From Apostichopus japonicus (taxonomy: Eukaryota; Echinodermata; Holothuroidea; Aspidochirotida; Stichopodidae), in NCBI RefSeq assembly GCF_037975245.1, contig NC_092581.1, positions 13,231,303-13,295,302 of the forward strand: a stretch of DNA of 64,000 bases, in the 5' to 3' direction. This document shows, one piece after another, positions 26,206 through 36,300 of this stretch. Numbering within the stretch: the stretch's first letter is position 1; the number at the start of each line of letters is the position of its first letter. Under the pieces are notes generated by a model. It was given only the letters and a program-made list of their open reading frames with translations, did no database searches and had not been told where the DNA came from. A program made the position numbers and the translations under genes.

Positions 26206-29200
26206 CTTTGAAGACAAAATGAAAACTGTTTTAGGCAACTGTCGACCAACTTTTGTGGTCATGGAGTTTAAAAATGTTATGTACCTTGAAGCACGGACAG
26301 TCCTTGTATTGGAAAGAACTAATATTTGGAAAAGTCATGACCCTGCTGCTGGTGGTAATTAAGATCACTAATTATTTTTTGACAGATATTATTGTTTGGC
26401 TTAAACTAAGTTGACAAATGGATATCATTTTGTCCATATTGATAAATAAATGCATTAAAAGGCATACTTCATCGTAGAAAATGTTTCCAATGTTTGATGT
26501 AAATTTTATGCTGGAGTATGTGACAAGCAAATCACAATAGCATGCTAAGGGAGTGTTAGCTCAGTGGTTAATGCCGGTGCCTTTCAATCATAAGGTCCCG
26601 AGTTTAAGTCACTCCAAGATTAATGTATGTCGTCCAGTTACAGAGTTGTTGACAATTGACAATTCATAATCATGGACGTTAAAATATGAATCTAAGAGAC
26701 TGACTTTGGTCAGCTTGCGGCTTTGACAAGCCAATGATGGCTTCTTTGTGAGTTCCTGCTTGAAGGAGGATCTAAACTACATACATATTGCAAAGGCATA
26801 CGTTTTCTAACATTTTGGAGTCATTTTTTATGAAGTTATGTGGCAATTAATGGCAATTAATCTGAAAAAGTATTTGCCTATCTTCTTAATGATTATATCC
26901 TACTGCTTACACACATGTCAAATTCTGCAACCTGCTACACTGACAGCTCAACAAACATCCTAAAGGTACCGAATCTTGGAAAACAAAGTCATCAAACTAA
27001 ACTAGAAATGAAAGGTAAGGATTTGAAGACCACTGGTCATCACAAACTGCCCATTGTAAACCATAACTTAAACTTGCTAGAAATTCACTACACATGTTAC
27101 AATAATACACAAGTAAAATGGCATGAATTTGAGTACAAGAAGAATTTCCCTTGAAGACCGAGTTCAGGTAAAGGCGGATATGCTAGATTATGAGTACAAG
27201 GCTTTGAGAATGAATACGAGTACTTTATCTTGCACTACAGTATTAACCATACTACATTACAAATTGACCCAAGTACGAGTATGAGTACACGTCAAAAGAT
27301 GGAGTACATGTACAGGCAAACATGTTAGATTATGAGTACAAGACTCGGAGAATGAATACGAGTACTTAATCTTGCACTAGTACCCACACTATGAGTATGA
27401 CAACACGTCTATGAAGATGGATTACAAGTACAGGCAAATATGCTAGATTCGGAGTACAAGACTCGGAGAATGAATACGAGTACTTAATCTTGCACTAGTA
27501 CCCACACTATGAGTATGAGTACACGTCTATGAAGATGGAGTACATGTACAGGCAAACATGTTAGATTATGAGTACAAGACTCAGAGAATGAATAAGAGTT
27601 CTTAATCTTGCACTAGTACCCATACTATGAGTATGAGTACACATCCATGAAGATGGAGTACATGTACAGGCAAACATGTTAGGTTATGAGTACAATACTC
27701 GGAGAATGAATACGAGTACTTAACCTTGCACTAGTACCCATACTATGAGTATGAGTACACGTCTATTAAGATGGAGTACATGTACAGGCAAACATGTTAG
27801 ATTAATAGTACAAGACTTAGAGAATGAATACGAGTACTTAATCTTTCACTAGTACCCATACTATGAGAATGAGTAAAAGTCTATGAAGATGGAGTGCATG
27901 TACAGGCAAATATGCTAAAATAAGAGATTATGAGTACAGACTCACTACAAGTCGTAGCACAGGTATGCAAATACGCCAAATCTGCCCATAAGCAAATGAT
28001 ACATGGCCCTACAGTATACTAGGTTTGTAACATCTGTTGGATGCCATCAGCAATCAAGAAATGTTTGTTTTGCTTCTTGAAATACAGTACAGATTAGTTT
28101 TAAAGGATGAATTTGGTCAGAAGTTGTCAGTCTTGATAAGTCAAAGTCTAACAAGAAAGCACAATTTGGAACAATATCTAAAACAATATATATATATATA
28201 TATATATATGAAACATTCAGCTTTAACATATGATAAATTTCTGCAATGCCTCATCTCTAAAGCTAAATTGATGACGATGGAGGCTCATCAATGCAGTCCT
28301 AAATTATAAATCCTTTCTTTTACAAATTCTAATAGCTCAACCAATGCATGCTCTTTTCACTTAAAGGGTGTGAAGACTCGCACAAAGAAACATCTACTAC
28401 CGGTAATCTGACCTAGTTTTGAACGAGGTGTAACAGAAGTGTTAGACACCAGCATCGATCCCAGAAAATATGCACACAACTTGCTACCTTCGGTAATTAG
28501 ACACTAGTGTACAGTCAGTACGTACCCAGCTGCGGTCAATACCCACAACACAGTGTACAACGATACAGCAATGGACAACTCAGGTCCAGCTAAAGACAAC
28601 AAGGTATCACATTTCATTACTGTCTACATTTTGTAGCGACAAGCAGGAATCTTCACTTGCAAGCAACGGAAAGTTAACTTTTTCAGAGTGCAGCACGCAG
28701 TTTGGGGCGAGTCTTCAATGCCTTTAATAAAACAACAGAGTGCACTTGGATGTCATTGAACACCATTTTCCCTTGAACAAATGTAATGCATTGTAAACAT
28801 GTTATGTGAAGAAATAGAAGTGTTTATGTACATCTATCTGTGTTAAATTTGATGAACTGACCTAAATTATCTGTGTGTTTTAGACTAAGTAGTCCAGTCA
28901 CTTCAATTGATGATACTCAGATGACACAGTTCATTTCTCAAAAGAGACTCAGGGCATTCCTCAACAAAGAATAAAAATAAAAAAGTGTTCAGAAATACAA
29001 CCTAGACTGATAGCAGAGCTTTTACTCCTTTATGGTCAAATATACTACCAATCTGACTGATGGCACCAGTCATCCATACATAGTGTAATGTATACTAGGG
29101 TAGGGTTTGCCCAATACAGCTGGTGCCTTCAGTCGTACTAGCTTACCTCGTGATATATTCTGGTATCATTTATCCTGATCAAAACTCCATCTACTCGTAA

Positions 29201-32200
29201 AAAGAACCTCAATAGAAGGAAGAAACCTGTCTGCATAACTCGCTGAAAACAAGACGAAGAAATAACTCAACTCTGGTCTGAACTAGGTATAACAGAGACT
29301 TATTAAAGTGGAAAAGTTATTGAACCATCAAATTGATCAGAAACAGATAAAAAATTGTATATATCAAATTAGATTTTTTTTAGGGGGGGTGGCTTTACTT
29401 GTTTGTTTTTGTTTTCCTTTTGTAGTTTCTTTTATAGGGGGGGAGGGGGGAGGAGGGAGTCTTACAGTCTCTCTTAACCTTTGCATCATCTTTTTTTTTT
29501 CTCACTAAAATGACCAAATTGACAACACATTTTGTGCAAATATATCTGTGTGTCTAAAGTTATTACAAGTAGGTTAATGATAGTAAGAGAAGTCAACTGA
29601 AGGCACAGCCAGATATCGCAGAAACCCTATAACAACTCATTCAAACTTAGCTACCTCTGAAATCCTATAACAAGTCACTCAAGTTTAGCTACAACTGAAA
29701 CCCTATAACAAGTCATTTAAGCTTTGCTACCTCTGAAACCATATAACAAGTCATTCAAGCATAGCTACCTCTGAAACCATATAACAAGTCATTCAAGCTT
29801 AGCTACCTCTGAAATCCTATAACAAGTCATTTCAAGCTTAGCTACCTCTGAAACCCTATCACAAGTCCTTCAAGCTTAGCTACCTCTGAAACCCTATAAC
29901 AAGTCATTCAAGCTTAGCTACCCCTGAAACCCTATCACAAGTCATTCAAGCTTAGCTACCTCTGAAACCCTATAACAAGTCATTCAAGCTTAGCTACCTC
30001 TGAAATCCTATAACAAGTCATTTCAAGCTTAGCTACCTCTGAAACCCTATCACAAGTCATTCAAGCTTAGCTACTTCTGAAACCCTATAACAAGTCATTC
30101 AAGCTTAGCTACCCCTGAAACTCTATGACAAGTCACTCAAGTTTAGCTACAACTGAAACCCTATAACAAGTCATTTAAGCTTTGCTACCTCTGAAACCAT
30201 ATGACAAGTCATTCAAGCTTAGCTACTGTACCTCTGAAACCCTATCACAAGTCATTCAAGCTTAGCTACCTCTGAAACCCTATAACAAGTCATTCAAGCT
30301 TAGCTACCTCTGAAATCCTATAACAAGTCATTTCAAGCTTAGCTACCTCTGAAACCCTATCACAAGTCATTCAAGTTTAGCTACCTCTGAAACCCTATAA
30401 CAAGTCATTCAAGCTTAGCTACCTCTGAAACCCTATAACAAGTCATTCAAACTAAGCTACCACTGAAACCCTATAACAAGTCATTTCAAGCTTAGCTACC
30501 TCTGAAACCCTATAGCAAGTCAAATAAGCTTAGCTACCTCTGAAACCCTATAACAAGTCAATTAAGCTTAGCTACCTCTGAAACCCTATAACAAGTCATT
30601 CAAGCTTTGCTACCTCTGAAACCATATAACAAGTCAATTAATCTTAGCTACCTCTGAAACCCTATAACAAGTCATTCAAGCTAAGCTACCACTGAAACCC
30701 TATACCAAGTCAATTAAGCTTAGCTACCGATGAAACCCGATAACAAGTCATTTCAAGCTTAGCACTTCTGAAACCCTATTAGAAGTCATTCAAGCTTAGC
30801 TAACTAGTATCAACAAATTCTTCAAACATCAGCATCAAATATGCCACCAAAGAAACAGATGTTAACATGTTAATGGTAAAAGTGGTATATTTTTAACTCA
30901 TTATATAAAGTGCTACAGCACATATTGGTACGTAAAGACTTTACAAATAACACATAAATATTCTGCCACTAAGTGAAAGCAATAAGTAAGAGCATTAGGT
31001 CAACTTTTTATGTCAAGTACTAAAGAAAAATGAGAAATAATATCCTTTCTTTACTTCTTTTTGTCATTTTATGTTATTTCATTTCATTTCATTTCACTTC
31101 ATTTTATTTTGCTCTACTTACAATTTTAACTCCTAGGGTTGCAGTCCCATTATCTGCTAGCTCATCTTCAAAGAGGGTCATGTCCTCATAAAAGTGGATT
31201 TTTTCTCGGACCTTCAATTTCTCAATGTCTATACATTCAGATGTTTCTGATAACTGAAATAGCAGAACAGAGGCAATGTAAATTTAATGTGTAGAGATGT
31301 ATTACATTACATACATATCTGTACCTACAAAAGTGATCCTCACACCAAAACGGTTGATAGTAATAACCATAGCAGGTGAGATTCTTCCTTTGTGTAATAA
31401 TCATAAAAAATCTCTCTCTTGATAATGATTCGATACTCTTTATCGATGGTAAACTTGATAGTTAAAGGAATTATTCACTGTCACCAAAATTGCTAGATAT
31501 GGTGAAAATGGTCAAAATGCTTTCAAAATTACAATACACACTTTCCACATTTTCTCTTGATGTCTTGGAACTACTATTACTTCCGTGATATTCACTGCTT
31601 AAATGCTCACGTTAGACACTGATATATATCTATTTACTTTTAGCGTATATATACTAACTCTCATTTCTGGACCGGTGGAGATGACTGTTCCCTTGTAGTC
31701 AGTCGTAAACGTCCAATCAAATGGCTTGATGACTTTATTCAAAAATTCACAATTACTCCTGAAGTGGAAAAGATCAAAAGCAAAATTGACAGGGAAAGCA
31801 TGACAGAATATGACCCTACTTGGGGACTAACTAATGAAGTGAAATTTTGTCAATTAGTCTCATCACTGCAGTCGACATTGTCACCCTGTACGAATGGACA
31901 TCTTATGATGTGTGTTACGCTAATGCTTCCACATAGCAGACATAGTAGGCTAACACTTACTTTCGAAAGATTGCTGCATGTTAAAAATGACGAAAAAGAA
32001 GAAATCTTTCTGAAATGGGTATTGACAGAATGGTTGTTGGTATATTTCTCATTTCTTCCCAAGTCCCCGCCCCCCCCCCCTCTACCCCGATTCCTCTCGC
32101 TCCTCCAACATTCAGGACAGTCCCCCTCTTCTCTACCCCCGAACAAGTCTTTGAACTACGACTGGAAATGAGTTGATATCATCTTAATGGTATGAATGTA

Positions 32201-35200
32201 GAGTGTCGTGGTTGAGAAAATGGACTCGACATCTCAGAGTAATACAGGTTTCAGTCCATCCCAGGTACTAATGTTGCGGTATCTTCGGGCCAGAAATTTC
32301 ATCTGGATCGCCTCTCTTCGTCCATGTTTAAGAGACCTTCGAGGAGGCAACTTGTAAATCTAGTTGTGTGTGCTGGATTGTGGCTGAGAAACTATTAGAA
32401 CTGCTGCCCCAGGGCAGTGGCGGAGCTAGGGGTATTGGTCGGGGGGCGAGAATAGTCTGTAGGGGCACTTTCGACACTATCTAAGCGGAGCGCCACCAGA
32501 GGTTGGTGCGGAGCGTACAGACATTTTTTGAGTAAAGATACTCCCTAGATCGCCGGGAATGACCCTTTCTGGGCCTTGTTAATTTGCAGATACACGAAGA
32601 ATAAATAGGTGTCATTGCCATTTGTGACAACTGGGAAGTATATGGGTGTTGAAAGTGACAAAATGTGACAAATGTCAATAGGTAGATGAGAGCGCAATAA
32701 AAAAGTCAATAATGGCGAATAAGTAAAAAGTGGTAAAAAGCTGAAAAGGGCGCCAGCAGTCCATTTGAGTCCGTCAGGGGGGGGCATCCACCCCCCTGAC
32801 TGTATGGATGCTCCGCCACTGCCCCAGGGGTTAATATGTGCAGCACAGTAGTAGCAACATTGGAGTGACTGTTAAAGCTGTGCACACTTGGCTGTGTGGA
32901 CATGTGACGTGTGACCAGGGATTCAATTTTGTGGTCATTTTTTTGGGGGGGGGGGGAGGGGCTGTCATTGGTCTTCATACAAGAATGGGAACATTTCAAA
33001 CTTTTCAACATAAAGTGTATGTAGTAGGCCTATGAATGCTTAAAACCCTACCTAGCCTTCTGCCAAGATTCAGCAGCAGCTACCTGGATACTTTCTTGTT
33101 TAGTGTCTACTCTCTCCAATGCGTCCACAGCTTTAAACTCGATACCGAATCCAGCGATGTGTACAACTTTAAGGACGTTGTTCCCAAACAACATCTCTGG
33201 TAGTTGAGGAATGGCAAGCTGTGTCTCTATACTGAAGCAGAAAAGATTAAGAAATTACCTAACCAGGAAAACAATAAGTGTTTATCAATAATTTGGATAG
33301 AAATTCTTGGAAGTTCGTGATTGCTTGTATTATCATATTGGTCGTACCTCTTTGGAGGAAATGATTTTAAAGTCTCAATACGTGTTTGCTGATGAATTTC
33401 GGAAAGCAAACTTCCGAAGCAGATTCAATGTTTCTTATTCTAAATGCACTCTGACCAGGTGAGGCTTAATGGAGAAAAGCTGTGCTGATTGAAAGAAAGA
33501 AATTTATTTTCTGTTGCCCTTATGGCGCGAACGGTTTACCATAAAATCACTGCAACGGCCCATATCAGCATGCTCGTAACACAAATATAAACTTGTATCA
33601 TCCACTTTTTGACCCACCTGTTTATTCATTGCAAATTGCAATGGAAGGAAAGGACACAATTTCACAAGCTACACCGGTAAAAAAGATAGTATTCAAGAGC
33701 AGGGGCGGCAATTTGTTTCAAATATTGGGGGGAGGGGGGACATTTGCTTGGGTGCAGGCGCGTAGCAACTTTCATCCCCAAAATTGTTCTTCTTGATACT
33801 GTATTTTGTATATATATATACACACACACACATTTCGAAAAAAAGTAAAAACTACTTTCGGTGAAAGTCTGTGACTTTTTTTGGTGGTATTTAGTAACAA
33901 ATTGTGTCACAGTTAGACAGGCGAGTAGCGAGGAATTTGCCAAGGGAGGGGCAAAGCTTGTAGGCAAACTATCTAAGCGTAGCGCCACCATGAATTGTCG
34001 CAAAGCGTAAAAGAAAATTGTGGTCGTAAATGCCTCTCAGAACGCTGGAAATTGCACTTCCCAGGCCTTGTAAGTTGCATCTAAGCATTTTCTATTTTGA
34101 AATTACTAGCAATATCATAATTAAATACAAAATATATGCTCAACGGGGGGCCGTCGCCCTCTTCGCCCCCACCCCTTGGCTCCGCGCTGGCGGTTATAAA
34201 TCTTGTAGGAAACAGCCCAAATGGAAACACAGTGAACCCATATCGATGTGGATCATATATGATTGTACGTACTTACACTCATACACAAGAGATGTACAGA
34301 TATTATGATAATAATCATAAGTGACAACTTGCTATACAGTCACAGGTCACAGAAACGACCATGAAGTGTCATTTACCTCATGCAGCATGTGTTGGATGAA
34401 GTTTTAGCCACCGCCAAATATGATTTGGATAAATAATCTCACGCATTATTTTCTATTTATAGCCACAAAAAAAAAACTATGCCACCAAACATGGAGGGAT
34501 ATTAGATACTATATCCCCCCACCTAAAATATTGGGGGGACATGTCCCCCCCTGTCCCCCCCATGATTGCCGCCCATGTTCAAGAGACCTAACACAGGCTA
34601 GCCATGAAAGTGAAAGTTAGATAGGCCTATTGGTAAAAACAAAACAGAGAGATTTGATTGGTGCATGATCTGTTGCGCCGGGCTTGATTGAAGTTTGAAG
34701 AATCTACGGACTCCATAAAAATTCTGGCGAATTTTATTCAGCTCAAACGACAGATAACTCAATAACAATAATGAATATTAATATGAAAATTGCATAGAAC
34801 AGTATCATTTTTACTGAGCTTTCATGGCAGTGAGCTGGAAAGTTGAAATTTGGCAAACACACATTGAGACTTAATAAGTATTGTGCTTTACTGCTTTTGT
34901 TTGTTTTCTCCCTTCCCATTGCTTTTTCCTTACCATGAGATATCAAATAAATTGTATTCTTATGTGTATGTTTCATTTACTTGCTGGATATAAACAAGAT
35001 TAATGATAAATGATAAGCATACAGTACAACGATTCTCTGTAACAAAAGCTAGCTGCCACGCATCATTGCATATATGTACAGTAAGTGTGTAATGAATCCT
35101 CAAATTAAAAACCAGAAAGATTACTCTTCATGCCAACAAATCTCTGCTATGAATAGAATGTATCAGTTGAAAACAACAGCATGTATATATTCCATTTTTA

Positions 35201-36300
35201 TCCTACACTACCAAAACATGAACAAAATAATCCGATTGAATTTTTAAATTTAAATCTAATTTAATTTTAATCGCTACAGTAGATGCAGAGGATTTTTCAC
35301 TTTGACAGTAGAAAAAAAAGGCACTTGCGTTTTTTACGGCAAGTAGACATTAAGAACATTTAAACATCAAAATCAATACATTAAAAGTTAATGCGTGGAA
35401 TTAGAAACTTAATTTCAGCAAGTGCTCCTTTCTTAAGCACTTTTCATCAAATGACTATAATTGTGAAATGGTACACAGGTCTGCTGTGATTCATTATCTA
35501 GGCAAAAAGGTTATACGTGTACAGCAACTTTAATGGCAATGGTAGCTTGTAATGGCAATCCTTATTCGCCGTGCTGACTTTTGATGTACCATGACATGTA
35601 TCAAAACTCCTCATATTGGATATATGGGTCAAATCCATGCCAAATCGGCAGAGGCCTCCACGTCAACCCTCTCAGAATATCAATATCAGACAAAACGTAA
35701 TTTGCATTTATGCAAAAGATGCATCCAAACTTGAGGGAAAATTAAGGGATATTAAAATGCAACCTGGGTTTGGTTGCTAGACGTGGCCATATCCTAGCAA
35801 CCAAAATGTTTTAAAAAGTTTTTTTCGCCCAAATTCATCTTTTGAGACAAGTGGCAACTGGCAAGACACCATATCAATTTCAGGCAACTCTGAGAGGGTT
35901 GACGTGGAATCGACCCAATAAAAATCTGTTGATTTGGCATGGATTGACCCATATATGTGTTCAGAAATTTATGACAGAGGCATGTAACATGTTCTGCTCA
36001 ATCTGCTCTCTGTCTCCACATCTGGACTATAGGATACACCATCGTACCAATCTCTCTTCCTGAAGGAAGTGGAGGCTGCATCTTCAACGTCGCTGCAATC
36101 GCTTAAATGTTCTAAAACTTTCATCAGTCTTCAGTACAGTATAGATGGTATTACTGACAAGGTACATTAGCAACTTACTTTTTCAGAGCACTGGATTTAG
36201 TAATGTGATCTTTGACGGTGACAATTTTCCATGGACCAAAGGAAAATTCTTCCACCTTTTGTCTCTTCTCTACTTGTTTCTTAGCAGACATCTTAATATT
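25951..36300 (-). CDS. TIPRL: TIPRL / TIP41-like protein, complete coding region in six exons
   Basis: The coding exons are complement(36179..36291, 33052..33231, 31659..31758, 31122..31253, 29147..29242, 25951..26205). They total 876 nt, or 291 residues plus stop, close to the ~272 of the human protein. All borders are GT/AG and the phases agree. Family hallmarks occur in order: [82 protein letters not shown] and [11 protein letters not shown]41-family proteins bind the catalytic subunits of PP2A, PP4 and PP6 and influence phosphatase assembly and TOR and DNA-damage signalling (family knowledge). The protein should be cytosolic or nuclear; it has no signal peptide or membrane segment. An acceptor-like ctacag lies 9 nt before the ATG, so a non-coding 5' exon probably lies further right. 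The C-terminal tail is Ala/Thr-rich and looks lineage-specific. Confidence 0.96.
26549..26775 (+). repeat. tRNA-derived SINE (TIPRL intron 5)
   Basis: GGGAGTGTTAGCTCAGTGGT begins with an A-box (TTAGCTCAGTGG), and 40 nt on comes AAGGTCCCGAGTTTAAGTC, a degenerate B-box. The tRNA-like head cannot fold as a full tRNA, and an unrelated ~150-bp body follows. This is the layout of a Pol III SINE. Confidence 0.65.
27165..27950. repeat. 118-bp satellite, about 6.6 copies (TIPRL intron 5)
   Basis: The landmark GTACAGGCAAACATGTTAGA recurs at about 27309, 27429, 27546, 27664, 27782 and 27900, giving a period of 117 to 120. Inside each unit GAGTACAAG, ACGAGTACTT and GAGTATGAGTACAC show an older short GAGTAC-based repeat. 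Confidence 0.95.
28188..28210. repeat. AT microsatellite (TIPRL intron 5)
   Basis: A perfect AT run of about 22 bp; the short open frames on both sides of it have no support. Confidence 0.93.
28365..28723 (-). mobile_element. TTAA-flanked MITE, copy 2 (opposite orientation)
   Basis: This is the same family as the copy at 25 kb but inverted. It starts AGGGTGTGAAGACTCGCAC, ends GGGGCGAGTCTTCAATGCCT, and has an intact TTAA on both sides. It lies in TIPRL intron 5. No open frame of note is present, so it is a non-autonomous element. Confidence 0.85.
29147..29242 (-). CDS. TIPRL: TIPRL exon 5 (32-codon micro-exon)
   Basis: This short exon lies between ttgttttcag and gtaagc and encodes [20 protein letters not shown] then [12 protein letters not shown]. 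It is nearly identical to the human segment, except that the usual PSS after RVM reads QTG here. It is easy to miss because it has no Met and lies between two repeat arrays. Confidence 0.95.
29621..30802. repeat. 38-bp satellite, about 31 copies (TIPRL intron 4)
   Basis: The unit is GAAACCCTATAACAAGTCAT followed by TCAAGCTTAGCTACCTCT. Copies differ by point changes and an occasional 1-bp insertion (CATTTCAAG) or 4-bp insertion. Several multi-unit blocks repeat as groups, which suggests higher-order amplification. It has no spacers, so it is not an interspersed array. Confidence 0.97.
31122..31253 (-). CDS. TIPRL: TIPRL exon 4
   Basis: This is a 44-codon exon in frame 0 at both ends, with acceptor gctatttcag and donor gtaagt. 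It encodes [20 protein letters not shown], then [20 protein letters not shown] and GVKI. It matches the human segment from HIDTEKLKAREQIKF to SLSVKI in order and spacing. Confidence 0.94.
31659..31758 (-). CDS. TIPRL: TIPRL exon 3
   Basis: The acceptor is ccacttcag and the donor gttagt. The exon encodes [20 protein letters not shown] followed by [15 protein letters not shown] second AG lies 25 nt into the exon, but using it would break the frame, so the outer acceptor was chosen. Confidence 0.92.
32195..32400 (+). repeat. tRNA-derived SINE, diverged (TIPRL intron 2)
   Basis: GAGTGTCGTGGTTGAGAAAA resembles a decayed A-box region, and CAGGTTTCAGTCCATCC a B-box, with similar spacing to the SINE at 26.5 kb. 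It abuts the left duplication of the hAT element. Assignment is tentative. Confidence 0.4.
32415..32821. mobile_element. hAT-type MITE with perfect 8-bp duplication (TIPRL intron 2)
   Basis: The termini are CAGTGGCGGAGC and its exact inverted complement (GCTCCGCCACTG). CCCCAGGG lies directly on both sides, an 8-bp target duplication typical of hAT transposons. The element is 407 bp and non-coding. The inner sequence CTATCTAAGCGGAGCGCCACC also occurs in the element at 33.7 kb. Confidence 0.9.
33052..33231 (-). CDS. TIPRL: TIPRL exon 2
   Basis: The acceptor is ttctgcttcag and the donor gtaggg. The exon encodes [19 protein letters not shown], the most conserved stretch of the family, then [17 protein letters not shown] and a helix ending ESWQKAR. 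The exon receives two bases of a codon from exon 1 and passes two bases on to exon 3. Confidence 0.94.
33530..33620 (+). repeat. Dispersed repeat, copy A
   Basis: CCATAAAATCACTGCAACGG to TATCATCCACTTTTTGACCC recurs inside the DNA transposon at 54 kb in the same orientation. It lies in TIPRL intron 1, about 80 bp from the hAT element. Confidence 0.55.
33700..34577. mobile_element. hAT-type non-autonomous element with perfect 8-bp duplication (TIPRL intron 1)
   Basis: The ends CAGGGGCGGCAATT and (inverted) CATGGGCGGCAATC are flanked on both sides by TTCAAGAG. The 878-bp body contains G-run and C-run blocks at its two ends and an inner segment (from about 33919 to 34190) that resembles a second, nested element of the same type. 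No transposase frame is visible. Confidence 0.88.
35620..35956. mobile_element. Inverted-repeat MITE (TIPRL intron 1)
   Basis: ATATATGGGTCAAATCCATG at the left is inverted at the right as CATGGATTGACCCATATAT, and further in CCACGTCAACCCTCTCAGA pairs with TCTGAGAGGGTTGACGTGG. The arms are about 65 bp and the loop about 200 bp. The target duplication is unclear, possibly TA or AT within the terminal ATATAT. Confidence 0.75.
36179..36300 (-). CDS. TIPRL: TIPRL exon 1 of the coding part (start codon)
   Basis: The ATG is read on the minus strand at 36291 and 113 coding nt follow before a consensus gtaagt donor. The N-terminus is Lys/Gln/Glu-rich ([16 protein letters not shown]) and leads into the conserved [15 protein letters not shown] block. 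Nine nt upstream of the ATG are preceded by tatcctacag, which fits a 3' splice site, so the first transcribed exon is probably separate and I could not place it. Confidence 0.93.

Noticed and set aside
26549-26622. tRNA gene
   Set aside because: A- and B-box are present, but the acceptor and anticodon stems do not pair; it fits a SINE head.
29621-30802. CRISPR-like array
   Set aside because: Units are contiguous with no unique spacers and lie in a eukaryotic intron.
31764-32171. 135-residue plus-strand open frame
   Set aside because: It starts 6 bp beyond TIPRL exon 3 on the opposite strand and runs through intron 2 into a C-run patch; no protein character.
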